Of a stretch of 64,000 nt of DNA, positions 37,556 through 56,324 are shown in pieces. Below the pieces are notes generated by a model. It saw only the letters and a program-made list of their open reading frames with translations. It was not told where the DNA came from and did no database searches. The stretch's first letter is position 1; every line of letters starts with the position of its first letter. Both the position numbers and the translations under genes were made by a program. Source of the stretch: Haliclona indistincta (Eukaryota; Porifera; Demospongiae; Haplosclerida; Chalinidae); the NCBI GenBank assembly GCA_964017065.1, contig OZ024792.1, positions 2,661,754 through 2,725,753 of the forward strand, in the 5' to 3' direction.

Positions 37556-38790
37556 ATGTCGGATACAAGGACAGATTTAGGAAAGAACTTCAGGACTGCT
37601 TACTACGAGACCTTGGGATTCAAAGAAGAAGCGAGCGATCTAAACTTACTAGAAGATTTGCTGAAGGCAGATGTGATAGGTAAGATGAATGTTGTGTGGT
37701 TCAATAACTTTCATCATGATCACGTCTAGATGTTCCTAGATTGAGGCATTTTTGTCTGAAGCGTACCGTTCCTGTATTTTATCGTGGATTTGTGTGGAAA
37801 CTGTTGCTAGGTGAGTCAACCTCGCGTACCACAGAGCTCAAACATCATCATACAGGAATAGAGCCAGTTCACAGAGATGATGAAACCTGCCAGTTTGTGT
37901 CGACACAGCATAGAGAGAAGTATGGAGAACTCAAACGAACATTTCTAGTCATGAATGAACGTATTGATGCCTCGATCTTGTCCTCAACTGATTCGATCTC
38001 AAGATATCGCTGTTCAGCGACTGATTTTGCCGAAATGTATTATATCGAGAAGAGCACACCGAGTGTATTTAGTCAAGTACAGCTCTCAGCCATTGGATCA
38101 CTCATGATGGATTTATTGGATGATGAGGTTGAAGCTTATTTTGTTTTTACAAGGTTTTCTTCTCAATGGGAGAAGGCAATTCATCATCTCGACATAATGG
38201 TACACAAACATTTTATAGTGTGAGTTTTGTTTTAATGTCTCCTTCGTAGCTGGCAGAATTTTCAACCACCATGATGCAAACCGATCATGCATTGCATCAG
38301 CATCTTGTATCTCTTGGTGCCTTTTCTTCAATTCCTTTCCACGAGTAAAGATAGAAAAAAAACACTATAACAAAATGAATTTAATTTCTACACCCTATAG
38401 GTGGATTAAAAGATGCTTTGCTGGCTTTTTGCCCTATCCTGAACTTGAAAAGTAAGCATTCAGCTAAATAATCATGTTGCTAGTGTGTATTTATTGTTTT
38501 GTTTCTTTGTCAGTGTGTGGGACAAGGTAGTGTCTGGTTCATGGATGGTGGTCGTGTATGTGGCGGTATCTGCTGTCATCATTCACAGCAGACAAATACT
38601 TAAAATGAAGAGCTGTCAGAAAATACTACAACTTTTGAAAAATGTACGTGCATGGTTTACTCAGACTACCAGTCTCTCACTATTTTTCTTGCAGCTGCCA
38701 GATGATAGTGTTACCAGCATAGTACAGAGAGGTCTGGATATATGGGAAACTAACGGAAGCCCTATGCAACTTTATACTTCAGTTTCATGA
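37556..38790 (+). CDS. TBC1D7: TBC1 domain family member 7 homologue, 321 aa
   Basis: Exons 37556-37679, 37730-38199, 38250-38344, 38401-38451, 38514-38643 and 38695-38790 total 966 nt, stop TGA. Blocks include NFRTAYYETLGFKEEA, VPVFYRGFVWKLLLGES, WIKRCFAGFLPYPELENVWD, KVVSGSWMVVVYVAV and LPDDSVTSIVQRGLDIWE. The match to TBC1D7 runs from end to end (human 293 aa); the extra length is mostly in the loop around residues 70-140. TBC1D7 is the third subunit of the TSC1-TSC2 complex, stabilising TSC1 and restraining Rheb and mTORC1. The canonical Rab-GAP arginine and glutamine finger motifs are not evident, as in the vertebrate protein. Its 3' end converges on the unknown gene at 38864. Confidence 0.94.
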
Positions 38791-38863
38791 AATTTTACTT
38801 ATAATTATTTTTTATCTTGTATCTAAATCATGCTGCTGGTCCACGTTCAGCTGACAGGGATAA

Positions 38864-39829
38864 TTAATGCTGTGGCTTGTAGTTTCTTCTGTGTGGAATA
38901 AGACTAGCGCTGTCTATTCTTCCAATAACTAGTTTGCTGACCACTTTTCCTGGATTGATAGGTGCGTATGGTAATATTCCTGGGTCAAAGTGCAATGTGG
39001 CTGGTGGGCAATAATAGTCAGTTTTGTTTTGAGAAATTTCTGAAGCGTTTGGTCGTTTCAGCTCGATACTACTGCCTCGTATAGGTACATGGAGTGGTAC
39101 AGGTTTAACATTCTTCCACAAGTCGTTTGGGTACATCAGCAGAGAAGGGACATTTCTCAATGGTGGCGGCTTAACAATTCTACGAGGGAGCAGGAAACGA
39201 GCCTCTCCTAATCGCGGATGTGCTGAAACTGCAGCTGATTGTATAGGAGGTACCTTTACTGGCAGTTTATTACTGGTTGGCAGCTTAGTGTCTGCCATGC
39301 ACTCACCAAGAACTATAAGCTTAGGAGTCACACTCAATGGAGTAGATAGGCATGGATGAGAATAACTACCGACTCCTCTTCGGAGATGGTTTGACATTAT
39401 CTGTCTCTCCATGTTTGGGTATGTGTAGTTCTTCCTGTAGTCTCTCGCATAAAATGAGGGAGCTTTCTGATGCAAGAAAACGTAGTTTGGAATGCTGCTG
39501 CTGCTGCCAACTGATGAAGACTTAGGTTCAGTGTATTCGCATAATGTAGCACTGCTAGTTTTCAAGTTAGTCAGTGATGGTTGGATATGAAGAGTGGATG
39601 ATTCCATCACTCGAAAGTGAGCACGTTCCAGTAGTCTCACTTCAGGACTGATCGTGAGAATCTGATGAAGATCTCTTACGCTTTTTCTCTCCTCCCAAGG
39701 TGATATTTCAGGAGTGAGTGTTAGTATTTCACAGGTACAGCATTGTGGATCATCCTGAATACTTTCCAGTCCTTGATGATAATGATGTTCTACTTCAGTA
39801 GTGTTCTGCATATTCTCAAGCTCTGCCAT
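38864..39829 (-). CDS. Unrecognised single-exon protein, 321 aa
   Basis: An uninterrupted frame starts at ATG 39829 and ends in TAA, in a region where almost every other gene is split by introns. The N-terminus is acidic with a CCTCEILTLTPEISPWEE segment. The middle and end are basic, proline-rich and disorder-like (KLPVKVPPIQSAAV, LLPRRIVKPPPLRNVPS, HVPIRGSSIELKRP). There is no signal peptide or membrane segment. I do not recognise a domain. Scattered ILTL/ILTIS and short proline motifs suggest a scaffold or ciliary/cytoskeletal adaptor, but that is a guess. It is 73 bp from the TBC1D7 stop (convergent) and head-to-head with PSMC3 (start codons 324 bp apart). Confidence 0.75.
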   Translation of the reverse strand: MAELENMQNTTEVEHHYHQGLESIQDDPQCCTCEILTLTPEISPWEERKSVRDLHQILTISPEVRLLERAHFRVMESSTLHIQPSLTNLKTSSATLCEYTEPKSSSVGSSSSIPNYVFLHQKAPSFYARDYRKNYTYPNMERQIMSNHLRRGVGSYSHPCLSTPLSVTPKLIVLGECMADTKLPTSNKLPVKVPPIQSAAVSAHPRLGEARFLLPRRIVKPPPLRNVPSLLMYPNDLWKNVKPVPLHVPIRGSSIELKRPNASEISQNKTDYYCPPATLHFDPGILPYAPINPGKVVSKLVIGRIDSASLIPHRRNYKPQH

Positions 39830-40153
39830 TGTCTATAATTACATGTACAAAAAGACAAAATAATTCAATCTCAATTCGATTTAACTGGTCTAGAATTTAC
39901 TGAGTGAATGCTTCATTCATACCGATTCGAAGTGTAAGTGACTACAGATAGCTGCGGGCCTGCCCTGGCTGCAGCAGCTGTTCGCTGATCAGCAGCGGCT
40001 GCATGCATACTCGATCGCTCAGGCTCAACGGTTAGCGCGCTAGCTCGCAGGCCGGTACGTCAGCGCGCGCGCGCACATAAGTACCTTACCGTAAACGCGT
40101 ACTATTATTCGTCGGTATGGTGCTCATGGTAAAATTAGAAAATTTTAATAATC
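39830..40153. promoter_or_regulatory. Head-to-head promoter region of the unknown gene and PSMC3
   Basis: This 324-bp interval includes a GC-rich patch (39950-40080) with GCTGCAGCAGCTG-type palindromic motifs and a CGCGCGCGCGC run, consistent with a CpG-type bidirectional promoter. Confidence 0.55.
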
Positions 40154-43671
<3,518 letters not shown>

Positions 43672-44658
43672 TTCGATCGTCATGATAACACCAGTAAACT
43701 CATCTCATCTTATTATGTACTGTACACTGTAAGTTATTTTGAAAAATACTTCATGGATCTCGAATATTTGAGACAATTCCAAGTGGTGGCGTAGCTGCTA
43801 GGTCAGTATACTGTGTAGCCACTTTCTTCTTCCAACAATATGGACTGAGGTCTGTGTTTCTGTATAGGTCTCATGTAAGCTACTCATGTGTAATCACATT
43901 ATTTTTGGACAAGCTCCCCTAGTCTTTTAGTAAGTTTTACATGCTGCATGGGTGGGTGTCATATAGAAGCATGGCTGTGTTCAACAATGCATAAGACACT
44001 GTGAGAAAGTACCACTTTGGCGGTAGACATGAATGGTAGATATGAATACTGTTGAACTGCCGCAACTCAGAGCAAAAGGTCTAACAATGAAACCAGAAAC
44101 CCATCAGTGCACACAGCATGTAACAAAGGAACAATGATGCGGTGCAAGATTTAGTTACAGTGAATATTCTGGGTTAGGTATGACATGAGTAATGCTACCA
44201 GGAATGTTGACTAATGGGTTATGTGTTATGTTCAATTTGAGGTATGTGCCAGGCCTTTTTCTTTTGAAAAATTATTAATACACTCTATAGCGCACTTTCA
44301 AAAGATACTCCCACTACAGTTTGGTGAGTTGGTGTGTAAGTACAAGATTGTCAAATAATTGTTGTCTTCAGAATGTTTGTCACTATCTTAATCATTTGAT
44401 GTGATGGTACTCTACACTGAGTATGAAGCAGCCTATGCTGAGTGATATACAGGGTTAGCCTCGTACCCAGGTGCTAGTGAGGAGCTCCACCCCCTTCTAG
44501 CACCTGGGTACGAGGCTATATACTTGTCATGGATAGAAAGTGTGTGCATGCTTTCGTGGTGACGATTAGCTGATAATTATGCTAAATAATTATAGATAAA
44601 GTACTCTCTGGGAATAGTTTCAAATGAACATGCAATTCTGCTGTTGTCTATTTGAAAC
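43672..44658. other. PSMC3 downstream region, unit 1
   Basis: Non-coding DNA conserved in all three tandem units. Short open frames here shift between units, so no gene is supported. It contains the 63-bp palindrome listed next. Confidence 0.6.
44456..44518. repeat. 63-bp hairpin, unit 1 (TAGCCTCGTACCCAGG arms)
   Basis: TAGCCTCGTACCCAGGTGCTAG pairs with CTAGCACCTGGGTACGAGGCTA around a loop of about 19 nt. TATA-like sequence flanks it. It is probably a tiny foldback MITE and recurs at the equivalent place in units 2 and 3. Confidence 0.85.
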
Positions 44659-44790
44659 GAAAGCGGTTATGTGCAGGAATACATCTCATGCGGATTAACA
44701 GCGCACCTCCGGATACCGTCCGTCTTGTTTAGCGTACGCGCGAATTATGAAATTATACAGCCGGTACGCGGTATATCGCGCGGGAACAGT

Positions 44791-47700
44791 ATGTCAGACT
44801 GTAGTGATCGCTATTCTTGCCCATTTGATTCCTGTGCTCGAAGTTACACACGGTATCATGACTTGAAACGACACTGGGTCAATATACACAAGCAATCCAT
44901 TGAGCAACTAGTCGAACAGCAACCTCAGGACAAGAAACCATTTGTTTGTGATGACTGCAGTCACACATTCACCAGGAAAGATACCTTGAAAGCACACATA
45001 GCGAAGTTTCATGGAAGAAGAGAAACGAAAGAAGGACGGTTCAAGTGTCCTTATGAAGAATGTGAAGATATCGCAGGATTTTACAATGTGCAAAGCCTTA
45101 TCAAACACTGCCAAGAAAAACATAACGATGAATTTGGTGAGGTGTACATGTATAGTACTACTACGTACAATAACATTAATAATCAATATTTTTAGAGATC
45201 CAAAGTCTTGAATTCTCCTCTGAGAGTGAATTCTTTTCCTGGAAAGAGAAAGAGGAAGAATTGACATACACACATTACATAAAAACTACTGACAGCAAGA
45301 TGACTAAATGTACAACAAGTGAGACCAAGGAGGAGTCATGCAGCCAAGCAAGTGAGACCAAGGAGGAGTCATGCAGCCAAGCAAGTGAGACCAAAGGTAA
45401 AATTCACAACAAAACTGCTTAACTATACATGAGCACATGAACAGTAGGAGCGTGCAACTTTAGTACCAACACTTTAATAATTAATGACGTACTTCCGCTT
45501 TACCTAGGTATGAACGTACGTCATATCTATTTAACGCGCATTACTTGGTAAGTTTACGACAGCGAGCGCGCCTGGTGTTGCTCAGCTCAAATTTTTTTTT
45601 TTTTTTTTTGCTCAAATACGGTCATCTCAGCTTTCATTGCGCTCCTCACGGGCAAGTTCTTTACTTGTTGTAAACGAATCCGCCGGGGAGACAGCATGAT
45701 CAGCTTTCTCTTGGAGCTGCTGACTAAGACGTCGAGGACCGACTCGAGGGGTTCGCGCCATCCTCTCTTGCCGCACTTAGATCTATTAAGTATCACGTGC
45801 ACAGAACTACGTCACGCATATTTAATGAAGCACAAAAACTTCCAAATATGGAAGTTCTGAGCACACATCTGTGAATCTAATTATACACTGTTGGCACTAA
45901 CGCGCAGTTTACAGTTGCACGCTCCTTCTGTTCATGTGCTCCTGGTATAAATTATAAAATAATCTGTACAGGCACACAATACTACTTCTCGTGTTGCCGA
46001 GATGGTAGCTATCGGCCTAACAAATGGACCACAAGAAAAACAAAAGAAACAAGGAAGCCACCAAAATCAAAAAAGATGAACAACTACTGTACTTCACGAA
46101 TATATGCAACAGTACACCATGGATTAGTAGAAGTCACATACATCGCCACACACACAAACCATGAGTTGGGTATCAGTGAGTCTAAGCATCTTCCTCTCCC
46201 GACCTCTGTCAAAGAGACAATGTCCTTGAAACTACAGGAAGGAATACCAATTGAGAGAATTTTGGATGGTATGTTGCGAAACACATTATTTAATTTAACT
46301 CAAATGCCTAGCAATAATTCTTGTAAACAAACAGTTTCATTTAGGGGCAGGATAAGGCCAGTAAGCTAAAATAAAATTAATAGTGAGTCTTCATTTTTTG
46401 ACAAGCGGTACCTGGATTTTTCCTGGGTTGGTAGCCCAGGCGACCGTAAGATCAAAGGCGCCGCTCGGTGGTTATATCTCGTATACCATAGGAAATACGT
46501 ATATTTTCCAGGAAGTGACGTCACATAGCAACACCGTAGCAACAAGATGGCGTCGTCGAAAAATGCACGCAAGATTACACTGCCGTCTTTCAGGAACGCG
46601 CTGTCATTCGCCTCTGGTGACTTCTACGGGGGCTCTACTACCCTGAGCGCTTCTTTTAGTAACCATAAGAGCAGCTTCCTGGGCTACAAAATGGTTAACC
46701 CATGGCAACTCGGCCGTACGAGATATAACCTCGGGGTAAATTTTACTGCCCTCGTGCGCTTCTCGCCCTCGGGCGGTAAAATTTACCCCCTCGGTTATAT
46801 CGCGTACCGCCTCGGTTGCCATGGGTTAACCTATACATATTTCCTACTTAGTCTACCCAAAGCTCTCGCTTGCAAAAGTGGGGCAGGGTGAAGGCAAAGC
46901 AAGAGAAAGGTCATCAAGATCCATTAAGAACAGCGATAAAACATAACTGTGTGAAGAGGGTTCCTTCTCTTCACACAGAGTTCCTTTGTTGCTTTGGGTA
47001 ACAGGTCGAAACAATCAAGTTAGCAGTAACTGCGATTTCTGAATTTCTGACTTTTGCACAATGGCTGCCAGTTGAGCACAAGTACACAAAGACCATTATC
47101 GACCATGCCATCGTGCTTTAAGCCAAATGTGTTACTTAAGCATCATTTTAGTGGAAAGAAAGTTTAGAAGTTGAAAACAAACAACTTCTCTAATCTAGTA
47201 CTCTCTTTACAGATATACGTGAGGAAATTGGAAGCAGACAAAGACGTGACAAGTTTTCAGAGCAGGTGCAAAGGAAGCATTTCGTGACTAGAAGAGATTT
47301 GCTGAACTTGCGACGAAAAGTATGCCATCTCACAGCAACAAGGCACCAAGAAGATGCCATATCTGTTGATTACCTCGTTCAAGAGTTTAGGCAAGAGGAA
47401 TATGATCCTATTCTTCTCTACAAACCACAAGACAAGATTGTATCTACACTGCCACAGCTGTCTGCTGATTCATACCTGCTAGTCGTGCAAACAAAATTCC
47501 AGATGGAGTTGTTTTCTACTTTTTCTGATTCAGTTGTATGTATCGATTCAACACACAATACCAACGCCTATCGATTCAAGTTGATCACACTACTTGTTCC
47601 GGATGAGTTTGGTGAAGGTTAGAATAACAAACCCAAGAATTGACGCATAGCCTCAAATCCTTATCAGGGGCATTACAGCAGTTTTCCTACTTCTTGCAAT

Positions 47701-50582
47701 AGTAAAGAGTAGACCGTATAGAGCGTCACCTCATGTACTAATGTGTGAAGTCTTTGATCATCCTCATTCGAGTGAATAAGATAACAATGCCTTCACACAT
47801 TAGTGCATGAGGTGACGGTCTACGCTATTGCAAGAAGCAGGAAAACCGCTGTAATTCAATGATGTCATGCATACGACGACATAATCACATATTGATTAGC
47901 TAAAGACACGCTTTTATCAATTAAACATCGCATTGCACCCTGCCTACAAATGGAGTAGCATGAGCTCGAGCTTAGCTTACACACTGTTATGAAGCTATTT
48001 ACTGTGCTCAGGAACACATTTCTGAAGTTATTTTGCTAGTTTTCCTCGTCTTAATGATTAAGTTATGTAGCGAGACAAAGCATTGTTCATGCGGGACATA
48101 GCCTGTAATTCCCCGGACGTTTTGGGACAGTTGGAGCCTATGTTTGCGAGGTTAAGCCGAAATATCAATGTTAAAATGTGACGGCAATAATGGAATAAGC
48201 ATATCAACAGTATTGTTACTGCATACCTTATACATGTAGGTAATCCAATTGCCTGGTGCATATCAGACCGAGAAGATGCCATAGTAATCGAGACATTCCT
48301 ACAAGCTGTAAAAGACCGAGCTGATGATTGCAGAGTACAAGTTATAATGACAGATGATGGTGAGTGTTGTACACATGATTTGTAATAGTCAGTTAGTCAG
48401 TATTCAGACAATACAGGCTGGTCTGCAGCAGAAAAGGTCTTTGGAGGGCACATCAAGCACCTACTGTGTCACTGGCATGTTGACCAGTGAGTTACATGTA
48501 CAATAATTACTGCACTACTAGAACATTTGCAGCCATAACTAAAAAGGGAAACTGATTAATGTTAACATCCCCTCTTATCTTGTGAACTGATTGATTGATA
48601 CAAAAGGGGATATCTCGAAAGCCTCGAAAGCCATGCTACCCACTCCCTAATAACAAATAAATTATAGGTTATACAATGAAAAATACAGGGTTTGCTATAG
48701 AACCCACTCTCCAAGCATTCTAGTACCATAGAAAAGCCAAGAAGCGCTCATGTTATCGGTATTAACACGGCCTTGAACTGCTAGCACGAGCCTGACTCGC
48801 ATCGATCTGGCTACAGACAGACACGCACTAACAGAGTTCAACCTTGGCTTCTTAGTGCAAACACAGAACAAAGTGGATAACTGCATTTATAACTTCTTTT
48901 ACTAATACTAGAAACTGGCGCAGGCACCTCAAGTCAGCAAAAGACACACAGAATCAACTCCAAATATACCAGACACTGCATCTTCTACTTCAAGAAGAAG
49001 ATTGTAGTGGCTTTCAAAGTATGATGGATTCTTTCATTACTATGTGGGAGCACAAAGAGACAAAATTCATCACCTACTTCAAGGCATACTATGCTAACAG
49101 AGCAGGTAAGTAAGATTATAAGACAAAACTTAGACTCTACTCTACCTGCTGTACTAGAAAAATGGGCCAAATGCTTCAGGCAGTTTGAGCACAGTGACAC
49201 AGACACAAACATGTACCTGGAGAGGTTAGCTACTATTAGCTCTCTGTTTGAATTTTATCACTTTCTATGTGTAGCTTTCACAATAAACTGAAGAATAACC
49301 CATCATACCTTGGTGGAAAGTTCAATAGGAGGGTATATTACCTCCTACAGACTCTTATGAAAATAGAAGAGGACATGTTTCTAACCAGACAGCAAAAGAT
49401 GCTAGGCCTGCGTAGCAATCGAAAGGCTATGAAGGAAGGTGATCGCCACAAGTCTGGACTACAGTTACCACTGACCACTATATCGGTAAGATGGCAGCCC
49501 AGCTAATTAAAAATAATAATTAAATATTTTTACATAGACAGTTGAAGATGGTGCTAAGTGGCTGATTCAAAGTTCTTCAGAAACATCAACGTCTTACACA
49601 ATAATCAAGCTAACAGAATTGTGCTTGGCCACCACCTGCAGTATCAAGTGTGCTGATTGCAAAGACCTGTGTCGCCACATGTACACCTGTTCCTGTTATG
49701 ATTATCAGAATGGTCATCTCTGTAAGCATCTTCATAGGCTACACTCTTCACTTAGCCAGGAAAGCAGCACCACAAGCACTAAGATCACTACATTGCAAGT
49801 AGCACAACCATCACACCAAACAACCCCATCTATCGGTGAGTAATGACACATGCACACAAACATCAATGGCTAATAATAATTTATAGTTAATTTTACAGAC
49901 ACAAGTATAGACTCTTGCGTGTCAAGGCTTAGGGATCTTACAGCTATTGTCAAGACACTGCCAGAAGAGTCACTGCCATTGGTGCCACATCTCAATGCTC
50001 AGTTAGACAACATGTTGACTAAGCTTAAAGCAACACAAACATCCACAACCACCACACCGTTTTCAAATCAAACTAAAGTACCACCTAATAAGAAAAACGA
50101 AACACAGCTACGCTTTAAGCCAACTACAAAAAAACCAGGTCGACATACCAAGGGATCAACACTAAGGTAGATCATTCATAAACACATGATTGGTCAATTT
50201 ATCTATTACCCACAGATGTGCCAACCCCAAAGAAACAGTGATCCTCAAACAAACTCTCCAGCAAACTCCAAAGGTGCTTACATCAATTGCTTCAGCACAA
50301 CAAACCGAACAAGTTCAACAAGCACTCGCGCCAGTCCAACAACACACATTCATACCAGTACAACAAACACTCACACCCGTTGAACAACACACACCACCAC
50401 TCGGACAATGCCTCGGACAATGCTCAGGGCTAGGGACACTCACCGTACTCCGGAGCAACACACAGCATCTGGCTGCTGTACCGGTCCGTCAGCAAGGCAT
50501 TTTACTTCAGCCAACTTACGCAGCCAATCATCTAGCTGAGAAGATCAGAGAACTTGTGAATAACGCTAGAAAGCAGCTATAA
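44791..50582 (+). CDS. MULE transposase with C2H2 and SWIM zinc fingers, copy 2, 947 aa
   Basis: All twelve exons lie at the copy 1 positions plus 13,532: 44791-45136, 45196-45396, 45972-46268, 47213-47617, 48240-48359, 48417-48486, 48912-49105, 49158-49224, 49275-49485, 49538-49835, 49899-50166, 50216-50582. Every translated segment I compared is the same as in copy 1. Domain content and reading are as for copy 1. With two intact genes the element could be autonomous. Confidence 0.88.
45431..45941. mobile_element. Nested inverted-repeat element in MULE intron 2, copy 2
   Basis: The counterpart of the element at 31899-32409, with the same ends. Confidence 0.8.
46693..46831. repeat. 139-bp palindrome in MULE intron 3, copy 2
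   Basis: The counterpart of the palindrome at 33161-33299. Confidence 0.85.
47672..47855. mobile_element. 184-bp foldback MITE in MULE intron 4, copy 2
   Basis: The counterpart of the foldback element at 34140-34323. Confidence 0.85.
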
Positions 50583-50730
50583 TACAGTTCTTGTACTTAC
50601 TTGTGCATGCTGTTCTTTAGCGAGCTCACGTGCACATTGCGCGACGTGAACGGACTACTGAAAGTATCCGGAGGCGCGCTAATAATCCGCAATAGATGTG
50701 TTCCTGCACATAACCGCTTTCATTTGAAAC

Positions 50731-52479
50731 AAACACTGCATGCCTTTCCCTCTATTTAATATTTCGCCTCCGGTTTGTGGTGAGAAAACATCGTGTGATA
50801 ATTAGACAATGGAACCGCATGTGGCAAGCAATATCCTTGTGCTATGGCTGTAACTGTGAAGTGATCTCACTGATAACATGAAAACCTACACTTGTACAGT
50901 ATGGCATGCTTCTATCTAAACATCAGAGATACCGCTGGTCCCTTGGATCACGTACATGATTATGAGACCCTCTCACTCATCAGGTCTCTCAATAAAGCAT
51001 GTATATTGCATTGTCAAGTTTAATACAAAGTACATGTACATGCACTAGTTAGCTTCCTTAGTCCCATGCTGGTTAGGTTAGTAAAATGGGGATAAACAAC
51101 ATTGAGTAGAGATTGTTGGTTACGTTCATTATAGGCAATAGCGGATAACTTCATGAGCTCAGTATTGTTACCACAATGTTGCTGTGTTAAGATATATTAG
51201 CTGTGACAGTTAGTGGTAATGGTGTGATTGCCCACATTGGTTTGATCATAAATATTGTAGTAGCTTACTAGGAATACATGATGCACTCTACCACAATTAT
51301 TCATGTTCGCACCAAAAATGCATATCAACATGACACATGTATAGTGCCAAAATTCACATATACAGTACAGAATGACAAGTTGACAATGATTTGATGTATT
51401 GCTTGTTGTCTAATCTAAATTGATGCTTACATTTATTGAACAAGTGTATGAGTGTCCTGGACCACTATAACTGTGTGCTAAGCTAGTGTGTGTGTTTTGC
51501 TGCATTGCGGTTTAGTTAGTGCATTCCGTTGCTATGATACGCACCACTATGGTAAACACTACGATAATATCCTACCAACAGACAATAAGATCAATACTGT
51601 GTGGAAGAAGAAACCATAATTGTAGCGGAAAAAGCAATAAATTTTATTAGGCTAGTTTATCAAGTTAGCATGGTTTTCACATTCAAGTAATTTCTATGTG
51701 TGATAAAATGTAGTGAGAAACATTGGTACATATGCTATTTGAACTCAGAAAGATGCCGGTGCAACATTGATTGTGCTATGGTATTAATTTTGATAGTAAA
51801 ATGCTCCAAGCTGCAATCCTGTTTTACTGTTAGCACTGTCGAACTAGAGGGAAAACAAGTTTGAGCATAACAAGTGGTACTTTTGGAAAAGTGAGACAGC
51901 AAGGCTGCATGAGTGCTATGGCATTCACTGACCATAAAATTTGAACAGTTTTGCTAAATCAGACCAAAATATGTTTTCTTTCTGCACAAATTCTCAAGAG
52001 TACATCAAGCCGACAATTTATATATTTTAGACTTTGGAATTCACAAATCCAATAGAAGGGTAATGAATATGACATGCTCATGCATCGGTGAAGTTGATTG
52101 TTTGAACTTCCATACTTGCACATTGAATTCTGTATCACTTGTACAAAGATACGTTAACTCCACTTCTAAGGCACACCAACAGCTAGGCAACATTAAGTTG
52201 TTAAAAAGTGAGACAGCAAGACCGGTATTAATTATGGCCGTTACATTTGAGCAATCTGGTTTGCTATACCAAAAATTAATAATAGTATTTCTGATATAAT
52301 AATTATTCTATCTGCACAAATGCACATACTGTACAAAGTTTATACAAGGTGTTGAGATTGGTTCAAGTGTATCACCTATGCAACAGCTAAACTGGTCAAA
52401 TGCTAAAAGGCATACCAAAACAAGGATAGTATCGTGCAAGAAGTCAATCTCTTTGTCCAGCCAACAATTTATAGCCATA
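50731..52479. other. Non-coding tandem-unit DNA, unit 1 middle part
   Basis: AT-rich DNA present in all three units and, in diverged form, a second time within each unit. Short open frames are not conserved between units. No gene is supported. Confidence 0.6.
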
Positions 52480-52483
52480 TTAA

Positions 52484-53074
52484 CCCTTTAATTACTAAAT
52501 TATCTTGCTGAAATTTTAACCTCGTAAATGCTGACCACTTCTCTTGTGAATATCTCGTGTGTCTTTTGTGCTACTGGTCTCAAATTTGCGTCCTTTTACG
52601 CCAGTGAGTAGCCGCAATTGCCCACACTCAAGTCAGTCGATATGCCCCTCCCACTTCGAAAGTGAAGCCGATAAAGTGCAACGACCTCGTCAAATTTTCC
52701 TCAAAGTTAGTGCTTTGGGGCTGGATACTGAAAAGTACACACAACTAGCAGTGGTTTTGGTGAGTGCAAAATGTAGTCCAGATCATAGAGAATGCACGAA
52801 AATGTGTTTCCGAGCACCCTGAAGCCATAAAATGTCCAAATTTTCTTGGCAGCCATTTTGTTTTTCTTAAAATGTTGTGAAATTTGCACTGAAGCCATAG
52901 AAATGCTGAAGCCAATACGTTTAGCGCAGGGGGCGTGCCGAAAACCGGTCAATTTTTTGCGGTTATTTGTATTCTTCAATTTGGCTTAATTTTGGGATAT
53001 TTTAACACTTTTTCATAAAGTTATGGTGTCTGAAGTACGTATGTCGCCAAAAGGCGACAATAGGGGTTAAAGGG
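52484..53074. mobile_element. piggyBac-like MITE, 591 bp, unit 1 only
   Basis: It starts CCCTTTAATTAC and ends GGTTAAAGGG, with TTAA on both sides (52480-52483 and 53075-53078). TTAA targets and CCC-starting ends are features of piggyBac. There is no transposase. Unit 3 has a single TTAA at the same site (about 63402) with matching flanks on both sides; unit 2 also lacks the insert (about 58298). Confidence 0.85.
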
Positions 53075-53078
53075 TTAA

Positions 53079-55474
<2,396 letters not shown>

Positions 55475-56257
55475 AATGCTTAGTTCGATCGTCATGATAG
55501 CAAAATAACACCAGTAAACTCATCTCATCTTATATGTACTGCACACTGTAAGTTATTTTGAAAAATACTTCGTGGATATCAAATATTTCAGACAATTCCA
55601 AGCGGTGGCGTAGCTGCTAAGTCAGTATACTGTGTAGCCACTTTCTTCTCCCAACAATATGGACTGAGGTCTGTGTTTCTGTATAGGTTTCATGTAAGCT
55701 ACTCATGTGTAATCACATTATTTTTGGACAAGCTCCCCTAGTCTTTTAGTAAGTTTTACATGCTGCATGGGTGGGTGTCGTATAGAAGCATGGCTGTGTT
55801 CAACTATGCATAAGACACTGTGAGAAAGTACCACTTTGGCGATAGATATGAATACTGTAGAACTGCCGCAACTCAGAGCAAAAGGTCTAACAATGAAACC
55901 AGAAACCCATCAGTGCACACAGCATGTAACAAAGGAACAATGATGCGGTGCAAGATTTTGTTATAGTGAATATTCTGGGTTGTGTACGACATCAGTATGG
56001 TGAGTAATACTACCAGGAATGTTGACTAATGAGTCATGTGTTATGTTCAATTGAGCAAGGCCTTTTTCTTTTGAAAAAATAATTTTTATTAATACACATT
56101 ATAGCGCACTTTCAAAAGATGCTTGCACTTTGGTGAGTTGGTGTGTACAAGATTGTCAAATTGCTGTCTTCAGAATGTTTGTCACGATCTTAATCACTTG
56201 ATGTGATGGTACACTACACTGAGTATGAAGCAGCCTATGCTGAGTGATATACAGGGT

Positions 56258-56324
56258 TAGCCTCGTACCCAGGCACGCGCTAGTGAGGAGCTCCACCCCC
56301 TTCTAACGCCTGGGTACGAGGCTA
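56258..56324. repeat. 67-bp hairpin, unit 2
   Basis: The paralogue of the hairpin at 44456, with the same TAGCCTCGTACCCAGG / CCTGGGTACGAGGCTA arms and a changed loop (GCACGCGC). Confidence 0.85.

Larger units (their letters stand above)
44659..50721 (+). mobile_element. Mutator-like DNA transposon, copy 2 (6,063 bp)
   Basis: It has the same length, ends and translated frames as copy 1, offset by exactly 13,532 bp, in the same orientation. The target duplication is ATTTGAAAC (44650-44658 and 50722-50730). The paralogous empty sites in unit 2 (about 56473-56481) and unit 3 (about 61629-61637) carry that 9-mer once. Confidence 0.97.
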
